A stretch of DNA of 64,000 bases from UBA7330 sp043554545 (GTDB taxonomy: Bacteria; Bacteroidota; Bacteroidia; Cytophagales; Cyclobacteriaceae). A program made the translations under genes and the position numbers. Location of the stretch: assembly GCA_043554545.1 (NCBI GenBank), contig CP121337.1, forward strand, positions 2,914,001-2,978,000, in the 5' to 3' direction. The notes under the pieces are model-generated. The model was not told where the DNA came from. It made no database searches and worked only from the letters and a program-made list of their open reading frames with translations. This document shows positions 25,232 to 34,471 of this stretch, in pieces. Position 1 is the stretch's first letter, and every line of letters begins with the position of its first letter.

Positions 25232-26821
25232 ATGAAGATAAAATTCCTTACTGCAATCAGGTCCCCTGCCGCTATCCTCTTTCTGGCAACCTTACTGATG
25301 TCGTGTGCCTGCGAAAACACTGAAAAGGAAAGGAATAATGAATATCCCAATATCCTTTTCATCCTGGCCGATGATCTGGGGTATGGTGACATACAATCCT
25401 ACAACCCTGATTCAAAAATCCCCACCCCGAATCTTAATCAATTAGCAAAAGAGGGGATGAAGTTCACGGATGCCCATAGCGCTTCTACCGTTTGTACACC
25501 TACACGTTACAGCGTACTCACAGGAAGAATGGAGTTCAGAACCGGAAAGCGAGGAGTATTCGTCGGAATTGGTGGCCCATGCCTGATTGAAAAAGAACGA
25601 TTGACACTGCCTCAGATGTTGCAAAACAAAGGATACACGACGGCCTGCATGGGCAAATGGCACATCGGCATGACCTTTTTTGATGCGCAGGGAGATACCA
25701 TCAAAGATCCAGGCGTTGAAGGGGTGAAAAGAATTGATTATTCCCGACGCATCCCTGACGGACCGCTGGATCGTGGTTTTGACCGGTTTTATGGAACAGT
25801 CTCCTGCCCAACCACCGATTGGCTATATGCTTATGTCGATGGCAATCAGATTCCAGTCCCTGCCACAAAACTGCTTGATAAGCAAACAATTCCGGACCAT
25901 CCTTATAGCAAGGATTGCAGACCCGGTATGGTAGCTGACAATTTTAAGCATGACGAAGTGGATCTGGTCTTTCTGGATAAGAGCAAAGCATTCCTTCAGC
26001 AGCATGTAAAAAGCAATCCTGATAAGCCCTTCTTCCTCTATCATGCCATGCAGGCCGTACATCTCCCATCACTTGCCGCTAAGCAATTTCAGGGAAGCAC
26101 CGATTCAGGCCCACATGGTGACTTTATCTATGAAATGGACTATATCGTTGGTGAACTGCTTAAGACCCTGGAAGACCTTAGGGTCGATGATAACACACTC
26201 GTGATCTTTGCCAGCGATAACGGACCGGAGGTTCCTACAGTACTGAACATGCGAAAAACACATGACCACGATGGTGCCAGGCCATGGCGTGGAGTGAAAC
26301 GCGATCAGTGGGAAGGCGGTCATCGTACGCCTTTTATTGTTCGGTGGCCGGGTAAGGTTGAAGGCAATACCACGAGTGACCAGTTATTGAGTCTTACGGA
26401 TGTGATGGCCACTGTAGCAGACATAGTGGATGCGAAATTACCAGCGGATGCAGCTGAAGATAGCTATAGTATGTTGTCGGTGCTTACCGGTGAGCAGAGT
26501 GAAGAACCTGTGCGGGAATACATGCTACAACAAACGATTTCATTAGACCTTTCCATACGAAATGGAAACTGGAAATACCTGGACCACAAAGGGTCGGGAG
26601 GTAACAACTATGACCGTACCGGTCCCTGGGGAATGAGTCCTTATAAATTGGAAGACACTGATCCTGATGCTCCGGGACAACTCTATGACCTGGAAAATGA
26701 CCCAGGTGAAACCACCAACCTGTATAGCCAGTACCCGGATAAGGTAAGCAGTCTAAAGGTCAAACTCGATGCGTTTGTAGCAAATGGTAGAAGTAATGAA
26801 TTGGCTCACCAGACTCCTTGA
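25232..26821 (+). CDS. S1-family sulfatase lipoprotein
   Basis: A 529-residue sulfatase from the ATG at 25232; a start at 25181 would place 17 odd residues before the lipoprotein signal. It has a lipobox (LLMSC, Cys25), the metal pair D47-D48 (LADDLGYGD), C88-T-P-T-R92, GKWHIG and ASDNG. The RMEFRTGKRG and RGFDRFYGTVSCPTTDWLYAYVD segments place it with the enzymes at 5450 and 53108. It is the first gene downstream of the operator-like element and overlaps the start of the next frame, so it leads an operon that runs to the DUF-like gene at 34472. Confidence 0.93.
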   Translation: MKIKFLTAIRSPAAILFLATLLMSCACENTEKERNNEYPNILFILADDLGYGDIQSYNPDSKIPTPNLNQLAKEGMKFTDAHSASTVCTPTRYSVLTGRMEFRTGKRGVFVGIGGPCLIEKERLTLPQMLQNKGYTTACMGKWHIGMTFFDAQGDTIKDPGVEGVKRIDYSRRIPDGPLDRGFDRFYGTVSCPTTDWLYAYVDGNQIPVPATKLLDKQTIPDHPYSKDCRPGMVADNFKHDEVDLVFLDKSKAFLQQHVKSNPDKPFFLYHAMQAVHLPSLAAKQFQGSTDSGPHGDFIYEMDYIVGELLKTLEDLRVDDNTLVIFASDNGPEVPTVLNMRKTHDHDGARPWRGVKRDQWEGGHRTPFIVRWPGKVEGNTTSDQLLSLTDVMATVADIVDAKLPADAAEDSYSMLSVLTGEQSEEPVREYMLQQTISLDLSIRNGNWKYLDHKGSGGNNYDRTGPWGMSPYKLEDTDPDAPGQLYDLENDPGETTNLYSQYPDKVSSLKVKLDAFVANGRSNELAHQTP

Positions 26822-26832
26822 AAATTATTAAA

Positions 26833-29820
26833 ATGACCTCTCCCTGCACTTTGAAAGGCAATATCAAGACGCACACACCGATCCTATGGATCTCCCTGAT
26901 TACACTGTTTTCCTTCCAGCAGGTAGTTGGTCAGGAAAAATATGAAAATAGGTATTCAGGTTTTCGACCGTATGAGCTCGACTGGGCAGGGCGCTATGAA
27001 GATGACCATGTGCCGCTAATCAATTTTGAAGCAGTCGAGGCCTGGACCATTGAAGCAACTGATGGGTCAGCCACAGTCAATCGATCCAGTGAAGAAATCA
27101 TTTGGGACGATTACACCTACAAAGTGGAGTACCTGGCTAACAGCACGGCTTCCAGTTTTGTGATCCGCCCACCGAGTCCGGTGGTGATCTCGGAGCCTTT
27201 CAGTGCCATAAATATGTGGGTATTTGGGAACTACTGGATCTGGAATGACGCAGAAAGAAAAAGGCCTATCTCCAAACTCAGTATTTTACTGGAAACCAGG
27301 GATGGAGAAGCTTTTGAGATCCCATTTTCCAGAGACCTGGACTTCGGAAGGTGGTACCTGATGCACATTAGGCTCAAAGAAGATCAGCTCAATGCTTTTG
27401 CAGCCGGAGGCGTTTTTAAGGGATTTAAACTCACCAATTGCCTTCCAAACCAAAAAGACGCTATCTTTTTTGACAACCTATCCTTTTTCCTCGAAGATCT
27501 AACTACACCACTTCCTTACGATACACTACCCCGCCCTGGAGTAGAGCTAGCAGCAGGCCAGGATCTGGGCGTTCATACCGGGGAAGAACGGCTCCCCTTC
27601 CCTACCCGGGAAGAAACCATCCTGCCAGCAAACGGAACCATAGATTACACCACCTCCCTGGAAAAAAAGGGCGACTCCTATATATTTAGCTATTCCGGCA
27701 GTGACGGTGTACTGGAATACCGGTATACACCTGAGCAAGGTGATTTGAGCGATATCACCACTCAGTGGATGGATGGTATATCAGTTGTGGTCAGACCCAT
27801 GGATAATGGTGGGGTTAAACTGAAAATCAATGATGAGACTGACAGCCTCATCACAGAAAGGTTTGGAAATTTCAGACCAAAAAATAAAACAATCAGAGAT
27901 CCAGATTCCCATGAATTGATTGATTGTAGCATAGTAGGTGAAACCCTGGTTTCCAGGTGGAAGGTAAGTTCCGGTAATCAAAGTACCGAAGTGGCCTACA
28001 CCTTTCGGATCTGGCAGAAATCATTGGTGATCGACGTAAAGAGTCTGGGAGGTGAAGTAGGAAAAGTATCACTCGGAAAAGTAACAGATGCCCTAAATCC
28101 TGAATTGATCAGTGTTCCCTATCTGACCGGAAGACCTAAAGTATTAAAGATGGGATCTGCCGAAAGTCCATTGTTCCTCACTTCGCTGGTAGACCATTAC
28201 CGAACCGGTTCTTCCGGCTTATACTTCAATGGTGGAGATGATAAGGAAGGGATCTATTGTAACGGGGGCTCTTACTACGCACCTAAAACCAATGGCAGGC
28301 GGAATGATTGTTATGAACGACTTTTCCTGACCGTCTCCGGGCGTTTTGAGGAAACACTACCCACAATCCCGAACCCAAAGGCGGCTACAAGAGAAGATGC
28401 TGCCGATTACCTGGTCTGCTATTACGCAGTGTATGACAGGGATGAAGATTACCAGTATTGGAAAAATGCTGCCCGCTTTGGGATCAACAAAGTAGTCATG
28501 CTTGATTGGGAAGTATGCTGGCGGGATGATGCAGAAAGTTTCACCTTTCGATCTAGTGCTGCACCCGACAAAGGAGGTGATGATGACCTCAGGGAGTATG
28601 TCAGTAAGGTCCAGGATCTGGGACTGCGGTATTCGCTCTACAATAACTTTGTTGATTATGCACCGATAAACGCATTGTGGGATGAAGACATGGTTATTCG
28701 ATTACCCAATGGAGGTTGGCAACAGGCCTGGTTTCGTACTTACTCAGCAAAGCCAGCCAAAGCGGTAAAGCTGTCACGACAGATCTCAAAAGTCGCCAAG
28801 CAAAAATTCAATCCAACCGCAGGCGGTCCGGATGTTCATACGGCAGTGAGCCCCTATTCAAGAATTGATTATGATGCACGGATGCCAGGTGCAGGAACCA
28901 TGATGACCCAATTTTACTCCTATGGGCAACTCTTGCTTGAACAACAGGAGATCTGGGAAGGACCTACCTATAGTGAATGTCACAATGGATACTACTACAG
29001 CGGGCTGACCACAGGAAGCGGCGCCTGTGACGGTTCCAATTTTGACGACGAATACTGGCTGGTAGATTTCTATTTACGTAAAATGCAGCCCATCAGTGCA
29101 CACTGGAGTCTGGGTGCCGGAGAGCGAAATGACGAAGGATCTGACCGTTATTTCGCCCGAACAATCGCTTATGGAATGCCTGGCGGATATCTGGGAGGCT
29201 GGCGCCACCCCTTTGATAAGTATTCCATCAGAAGTTATTTCATGATTCAGCAACTACAGTCTACTTACGCCAAAGCACTTGTCAGTAGCATTCAGTACGC
29301 CAACGGCGAAGGAATATTGCTGGATGTCTCCTCTGCCATAGCCACTGAGGCCCACAGACGATCACAACTAAAAATAGTCTATGACAATGGTCTGGAAATC
29401 TGGGTCAATGGGAGCAAGACCGATCTTTGGAAAACCCCACATGCGGATTTACCTCCTTCTGGCTATTACGCAAAACTCCCGAATGGCGAATTGGAAGTAT
29501 TCAGTGCGATTGAAGATGGACAAAGAGGAGATTATGTGACGTCACCAACTTACGATTTTATCGATGGTCGTGGCACCTGGCTTGAAACGCCCGTTGGAGC
29601 TACAGATAATCAATTGATCATCCTTAAAAATGCTGATGGAACCCGTGAAGTCATTCCATACGAGACAGAAAAAATGGCAGTTAGACTGGATGAAAAACCG
29701 AATAAGATCATTGCCCTGGATAAAGACAGGAATGAAATACGTCAGGCAAAAGGAAAGCTGCATGAGGGGTTGTTCCATATTCAACCGGTCCCTGGTGCCT
29801 TTAGTTACCTCATAAAATAA
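26833..29820 (+). CDS. Large secreted protein of unknown family, possible glycoside hydrolase
   Basis: I do not recognise this protein. From the ATG at 26833 it has 995 residues (a TTG at 26818 overlaps the sulfatase stop). A Sec signal (PILWISLITLFSFQQVVGQ) precedes about 500 residues of beta-rich sequence, including a carbohydrate-binding-like segment near residues 40-205 (WDDYTYKVEYLAN, FSAINMWVFGNYW). Residues about 520-810 have the strand-helix rhythm and acidic/aromatic clusters of a TIM barrel: VVMLDWEVCWRDDAESF, GLRYSLYNNFVDY, GGPDVHTAVSP, ACDGSNFDDEYW. A beta domain closes the protein. Its place between a sulfatase, an esterase and a GH95 fucosidase makes a polysaccharide-cleaving role likely. 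Catalytic residues cannot be assigned with confidence. Confidence 0.7.
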   Translation: MTSPCTLKGNIKTHTPILWISLITLFSFQQVVGQEKYENRYSGFRPYELDWAGRYEDDHVPLINFEAVEAWTIEATDGSATVNRSSEEIIWDDYTYKVEYLANSTASSFVIRPPSPVVISEPFSAINMWVFGNYWIWNDAERKRPISKLSILLETRDGEAFEIPFSRDLDFGRWYLMHIRLKEDQLNAFAAGGVFKGFKLTNCLPNQKDAIFFDNLSFFLEDLTTPLPYDTLPRPGVELAAGQDLGVHTGEERLPFPTREETILPANGTIDYTTSLEKKGDSYIFSYSGSDGVLEYRYTPEQGDLSDITTQWMDGISVVVRPMDNGGVKLKINDETDSLITERFGNFRPKNKTIRDPDSHELIDCSIVGETLVSRWKVSSGNQSTEVAYTFRIWQKSLVIDVKSLGGEVGKVSLGKVTDALNPELISVPYLTGRPKVLKMGSAESPLFLTSLVDHYRTGSSGLYFNGGDDKEGIYCNGGSYYAPKTNGRRNDCYERLFLTVSGRFEETLPTIPNPKAATREDAADYLVCYYAVYDRDEDYQYWKNAARFGINKVVMLDWEVCWRDDAESFTFRSSAAPDKGGDDDLREYVSKVQDLGLRYSLYNNFVDYAPINALWDEDMVIRLPNGGWQQAWFRTYSAKPAKAVKLSRQISKVAKQKFNPTAGGPDVHTAVSPYSRIDYDARMPGAGTMMTQFYSYGQLLLEQQEIWEGPTYSECHNGYYYSGLTTGSGACDGSNFDDEYWLVDFYLRKMQPISAHWSLGAGERNDEGSDRYFARTIAYGMPGGYLGGWRHPFDKYSIRSYFMIQQLQSTYAKALVSSIQYANGEGILLDVSSAIATEAHRRSQLKIVYDNGLEIWVNGSKTDLWKTPHADLPPSGYYAKLPNGELEVFSAIEDGQRGDYVTSPTYDFIDGRGTWLETPVGATDNQLIILKNADGTREVIPYETEKMAVRLDEKPNKIIALDKDRNEIRQAKGKLHEGLFHIQPVPGAFSYLIK

Positions 29821-29837
29821 AACTCCATTTGAAAAGC

Positions 29838-30569
29838 ATGAGAAATAAAACATTATTGATCTTCACCCTCCTACTGGTCTTTTTCTCCCTGAAAGCCCAG
29901 CGACCAAATTCGGCGATCATCCCCACCCATAAGTTTGAATATGAGTGGTGGAAAAAGCGTCACGAGCAGATTCTGGAGAAAGTGAAGACTTCCGATCCTC
30001 AACTGATCATGATTGGAAATTCCATTACCCACAACCTGGATGAACCTGATCGAAAAATCTTTTGGGATCGATACCTGAATGATTTAGATGCTATCAACAT
30101 GGGTTTTTCTGGTGATCGAACTGAAAATGTGATTTGGCGTTTGCAAAATGGTTCTTTGGAAGGGATCAACCCAAAAGTAGCCACCCTGTTGATCGGAACG
30201 AACAACACAGATGGTAATCATTACCTGGAGATCAGCACTGCCGAAGAAGTGGCTGAAGGAATTTGGAAAATATGTGAGATCATCAGGGAAAAATTGCCTG
30301 ATACTGAAATTGTCTTATTAGGAATCCTGCCTTATGGTTACAAACCCAATCACCACGATGAAATCAATAAAGCTTGTAATAAGATCATTTCCGGATATCC
30401 TGGAAAAGACAAAAAAATCCATTACTATGATTTTGGACATCTATTTCTAACAGCAGAGGGAAAAGTTGATAGAGAACTCATGCCCGATTATTTACATCCA
30501 AATTTGGAAGGAGATCAATTGATATTTGAGGCCATGAGTCCGATTATTTCAAATCTGCTAAGGGATTAA
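29838..30569 (+). CDS. SGNH/GDSL-family esterase
   Basis: A 243-residue secreted hydrolase (signal ends at KAQ) from the ATG at 29838. It carries the SGNH blocks: IMIGNSITHN (nucleophile Ser62), INMGFSGDRTENVIWRL (block II Gly), LIGTNN (block III Asn) and DYLHPN (block V Asp/His). This version resembles the PAF-acetylhydrolase-like subgroup, often an O-deacetylase of polysaccharides. It follows the unknown 995-residue protein by 17 bp and precedes a GH95 enzyme, so removal of acetyl groups from the same glycan is a reasonable role. Confidence 0.88.
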   Translation: MRNKTLLIFTLLLVFFSLKAQRPNSAIIPTHKFEYEWWKKRHEQILEKVKTSDPQLIMIGNSITHNLDEPDRKIFWDRYLNDLDAINMGFSGDRTENVIWRLQNGSLEGINPKVATLLIGTNNTDGNHYLEISTAEEVAEGIWKICEIIREKLPDTEIVLLGILPYGYKPNHHDEINKACNKIISGYPGKDKKIHYYDFGHLFLTAEGKVDRELMPDYLHPNLEGDQLIFEAMSPIISNLLRD

Positions 30570-30616
30570 AGCTTGGAAGGAATATTAATCCTTAATAACA
30601 ATAAAAACTATTATCA

Positions 30617-32962
30617 ATGAACCGACTGATTAAGTGCATGGCCATGCTCATCATGCTTTTCTGTTTTTCCTGCAACACCAAAAAGGAAAACAAGGAGGAA
30701 CTTCAGATGTGGTATAACAAACCCGCAAGCACATGGATGTCAGAAGCCCTTCCCTTAGGAAATGGCTACATGGGCACCATGTTTTTTGGTGGGGTGGAAA
30801 AGGAACATCTGCAGTTTACAGAGGGTACGTTATGGGCTGGCGGACCCGGAGCAAGTCAAGGCTATAATTCTGGCCTTAGAGAAGATGCCTGGAAACATCT
30901 GGCGGAAGTACGGGAGCTTTTGGATGAAGGTAAAATGGATGAAGCTCATGAACTCGCAAAAAAGGAATTGAGTGGGACAGTTGAGGACATGGATGGCAAG
31001 GTTGACTTCGGCACCTTTGGGGCGCAGCAGACCATGGGAGATCTTTTCATTGAAGTTTCTCATTCAGGTAATTTTGAAAATTACCAACGGGGTATCAACT
31101 TGTCAACTGGAGAAGGAACAGTCTCTTACACTGTTGATGGTAATAAGTTCCAAAGAACTTATTTTGGAAACTATCCGGGTAGCACCATGGTGTATCATTT
31201 TGAAAGTGAAATCCCAACGGATTATCGAACCGAGCTTAGCTCACCTCACGTCAGGTTAGGTGAAGATTTTTCTGGTAGCGTCTACTCCTTCAGGGGTAAG
31301 GTGGACCAAAATGGTATGGAATATGAAACAAAAATCCAATTCGATACCGATGGTGCGCTGGCCTTCAAAGACGGAAAAGTGAATATATCAGGAGCAAAAA
31401 ACCTTACCCTCTATCATACCGCTTCAACAGCTTACATCAATAAATACCCGGACTATACCGGGAATGACTACCGGGCCAAAAATCAAGAAACTCTTTCAAG
31501 GTTGGATGGAGAAACATACCTTAAAATCAGAAATGAGCACCTGGAGGATTATCAGAACCTCTTCTCAAGGGTGTCATTGGAATTAGGGGTAAGCAACAAA
31601 AATAATCTTCCAACCAATGTTCGTTTAATTGAATATAGTAAGGGAAATGCGGACCCGGATTTAGAAGAACTATTCTTTCAATACAGCCGATACCTGATGA
31701 TTTCAGGATCGAGGCCCGGAACCATGCCTTTGAACTTACAAGGGAAATGGAACAATCAAACGAATCCTGCCTGGGCGTGCGATTACCATACCAACATTAA
31801 CCTACAGATGCTTTATTGGCCGGCCGAGCTTACGAATTTGAGCGAATGTCATAAACCGCTCTTCAGTTTTATGGAAAGCCTGGTGGAGCCGGGAACAAAG
31901 ACTTCTGAAGAATTTTTCAATACCCGTGGGTGGGTGGTAAATACCATGTGTAACGCCTTTGGTTACACTTCCCCCGGATGGGGTTTTCCCTGGGGCTATT
32001 TTCCGGGTGGCGCGGCGTGGCTTTGTCAGCATGCCTGGGAGCACTATGACTTTACACAGGATACCCTTTTTCTCAAAGAAACCGCCTGGCCATTGATGAA
32101 AGAGGCTGCGCTGTTTTGGATGGATTATTTAATTGAGGATGAAAATGGCCATTTGGTTTCTTCGCCCTCCTATTCACCTGAACATGGAGGTATTTCCAGA
32201 GGCGCATCTATGGATCATCAAATCGCCTGGGATTTACTTAATAACAGCATTCAGGCCTGTGAAATATTGAATATTGATGAGGGTTTTAAAGAAAAAGCAA
32301 AGGCAATCCGGGATAAAATCTCGCCACCGACGATCGGGCGATGGGGTCAGCTCCAGGAGTGGAAAGAGGACGTAGATGATCCTAAAAGTACCCATCGACA
32401 TGTATCTCACCTTTTTGCCTTACATCCGGGGAAACAGATCTCATTGGAAAAGACTCCTGAACTAGCAGAAGCTGCTAAGGTCAGCTTGAACGCCAGAGGG
32501 GATGAAGGTACAGGATGGTCACTTGCATGGAAAGTTAATTTCTGGGCACGACTGAAAGATGGTGACAGAGCTTACAAATTATCCCGAAATTTACTTCGTC
32601 CTAAAGATGTCGAGGAAGTGCAATACGAAGGAGGCGGAACTTATGTCAATCTGCTAAATACTCATCCTCCTTTCCAGCTGGATGGCAACATGGGCGGATG
32701 TGCAGGCATTGCGGAAATGCTTTTGCAATCTCATGCAGGACTCATCGAGTTATTACCGGCATTACCAAATGACTGGAAAAATGGTCATGTAAAAGGATTA
32801 AAAGCAAGAGGAAATTTTGAGGTAAACATGCAATGGAAAGATGGAAAACTGGATAAGTTCGAGATCATTGGAGAAAAAGATGCAGAGGGGATTTTTAAGT
32901 ATGGAAACTTATCCCAAGAATTTCAGATTCCAGGTAATGGCATCTTTAAAATGACCATATGA
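30617..32962 (+). CDS. GH95-family alpha-L-fucosidase lipoprotein
   Basis: A 781-residue lipoprotein (FCFSC, Cys19) of family GH95, which hydrolyses alpha-L-fucosides or alpha-L-galactosides with inversion. It starts with the family hallmark WYNKPASTWMSEALPLGNGY and FTEGTLWAGGP. The catalytic region includes HTNINLQMLYWPAE (the Asn pair that orients the Asp base), SPSYSPEHGG (candidate acid Glu) and FQLDGNMGGCAGIAEMLLQS (Asp of the base). All key motifs are present and the length is typical. It lies in the operon headed by the sulfatase at 25232; the sulfatases would expose fucose for it. Confidence 0.93.
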   Translation: MNRLIKCMAMLIMLFCFSCNTKKENKEELQMWYNKPASTWMSEALPLGNGYMGTMFFGGVEKEHLQFTEGTLWAGGPGASQGYNSGLREDAWKHLAEVRELLDEGKMDEAHELAKKELSGTVEDMDGKVDFGTFGAQQTMGDLFIEVSHSGNFENYQRGINLSTGEGTVSYTVDGNKFQRTYFGNYPGSTMVYHFESEIPTDYRTELSSPHVRLGEDFSGSVYSFRGKVDQNGMEYETKIQFDTDGALAFKDGKVNISGAKNLTLYHTASTAYINKYPDYTGNDYRAKNQETLSRLDGETYLKIRNEHLEDYQNLFSRVSLELGVSNKNNLPTNVRLIEYSKGNADPDLEELFFQYSRYLMISGSRPGTMPLNLQGKWNNQTNPAWACDYHTNINLQMLYWPAELTNLSECHKPLFSFMESLVEPGTKTSEEFFNTRGWVVNTMCNAFGYTSPGWGFPWGYFPGGAAWLCQHAWEHYDFTQDTLFLKETAWPLMKEAALFWMDYLIEDENGHLVSSPSYSPEHGGISRGASMDHQIAWDLLNNSIQACEILNIDEGFKEKAKAIRDKISPPTIGRWGQLQEWKEDVDDPKSTHRHVSHLFALHPGKQISLEKTPELAEAAKVSLNARGDEGTGWSLAWKVNFWARLKDGDRAYKLSRNLLRPKDVEEVQYEGGGTYVNLLNTHPPFQLDGNMGGCAGIAEMLLQSHAGLIELLPALPNDWKNGHVKGLKARGNFEVNMQWKDGKLDKFEIIGEKDAEGIFKYGNLSQEFQIPGNGIFKMTI

Positions 32963-32989
32963 GCATAATGATCAAATCAACCAAATAAC

Positions 32990-34441
32990 ATGAAAAACAA
33001 CTTACGCTTTTATTTAATAGTCATTTATGCGTTTTTTACTACAGCTATTACTCATGCTGAAGTAAAGCTACCAGCCATTGTATCCTCAAACATGGTTCTG
33101 CAACGGAATACCACGGTTACCTTATGGGGTTGGGCTGATAGCAAAGAAAAAATAACCATTGACGCATCCTGGATTGATGAGGCATTGAATGTGGTGGCTG
33201 ATAAAGAGGGAAACTGGAAGCTTAAAGTAGCAACCACCAATAGTAAAGCCGCACAAAGCATTCATATCACCAGTAAAGCTTCCGATATACAACTGGAAAA
33301 CATCTTGTTTGGAGAAGTTTGGTTGTGCTCCGGACAATCCAACATGGAGCATACGATTGCGGGTAAGGTTGGCCAGCCCACCTTTGGATCTCAGGAGGCA
33401 ATTGTTAATTCAGGAAACGAATATCTGAGATTATTCACGGTAGAAAAAGCAAGCTCCTTAACCCCTGAAAAAGATATCGTTAAATATCGTGGATGGGAGT
33501 CAGCTAACCCCTCGAATGTCAAAGAATTCAGTGCGATTGCCTACTTCTTTGGACAGCAGTTACAGGAAATTCTTGATGTACCTGTGGGCATGATCCATAC
33601 CTCCTGGGGAGGTAGCCTGATTGAGGCATGGATGAGCGAGGAATCCTTAAGCCCTATCAAAGAAATTAACCTTTCGGAGGTTGATCTGGCCAGGGGAAAT
33701 CGTTTTCCTACAGTCCTGTTCAATGGCATGATCAATCCACTCATTCCCTATTCAATCAAAGGTGTTTTGTGGTATCAGGGTGAAGGCAATAAAAGTCAAC
33801 CAACGATGTATACGAAGTTACAGCCGGCCATGGTCAAAGACTGGCGCAACCGATGGGGAGTTGGGGATTTTCCATTTTACTATGTCCAGATTGCTCCTTT
33901 TATGTATGATGATAATACTTCCTTTGCAACTCCCAGAAATGGAGCTTTCTTCAGGGAAGCTCAAATGCAATGTCTCGATTTGATCCCCAATTCCGGAATC
34001 GCCATCACCATAGATGTTGGTGATGATTACGCTATTCACCCTCCAAAGAAGAAGGAAGTGGCAGATCGATTGCTTTATAATGCTTTGAACCAAACGTATG
34101 GAATGAAATCCATCGATTATTCAGGGCCTGTTTATGATTCATACGAAGTAAAAGATGACGGAATTGTACTATCATTCAAACACGCAGAGATGGGACTTTA
34201 TGCTAAAAACGAACTTGAAGATTTTGAAATTGCAGGAGCAGATAAGGTCTTCTACCCCGCAATCGCTAAAATTATTCAGGGCAGAGAAATCCTGGTTAAA
34301 AGTAATGATGTGAAGAAACCGGTGGCGGTCCGATATGCCTGGAGCAATTGGGTGATGGGCACTTTATATGATACCAACCTATTGCCTGCCTCTTCCTTTA
34401 GAACCGACAGCTGGGATGATGCCAAACGACACGAACATTAA
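32990..34441 (+). CDS. SASA-family (sialate O-acetylesterase-like) carbohydrate esterase
   Basis: A 483-residue secreted enzyme (signal up to ITHAE). It contains the CSGQSNMEH nucleophile motif (Ser117), the SWGG block (HTSWGGSLIEAWM), and the C-terminal Asp346/His350 dyad in DDYAIHP. The Ig-like N-terminal part and DxxH order fit the SASA/DUF303 family, whose members remove acetyl groups from sugars. No sialic-acid gene is nearby, so an acetylated fucan or galactan is the likelier substrate. It lies 28 bp after the GH95 gene. Confidence 0.88.
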   Translation: MKNNLRFYLIVIYAFFTTAITHAEVKLPAIVSSNMVLQRNTTVTLWGWADSKEKITIDASWIDEALNVVADKEGNWKLKVATTNSKAAQSIHITSKASDIQLENILFGEVWLCSGQSNMEHTIAGKVGQPTFGSQEAIVNSGNEYLRLFTVEKASSLTPEKDIVKYRGWESANPSNVKEFSAIAYFFGQQLQEILDVPVGMIHTSWGGSLIEAWMSEESLSPIKEINLSEVDLARGNRFPTVLFNGMINPLIPYSIKGVLWYQGEGNKSQPTMYTKLQPAMVKDWRNRWGVGDFPFYYVQIAPFMYDDNTSFATPRNGAFFREAQMQCLDLIPNSGIAITIDVGDDYAIHPPKKKEVADRLLYNALNQTYGMKSIDYSGPVYDSYEVKDDGIVLSFKHAEMGLYAKNELEDFEIAGADKVFYPAIAKIIQGREILVKSNDVKKPVAVRYAWSNWVMGTLYDTNLLPASSFRTDSWDDAKRHEH

Positions 34442-34471
34442 GAAGTAATTACATTTAGAAAAACGAAATCG

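Noticed and set aside
26818..26833. TTG start for the 995-residue unknown protein
   Set aside because: An ATG five codons later gives a normal signal peptide; the TTG merely overlaps the sulfatase stop.
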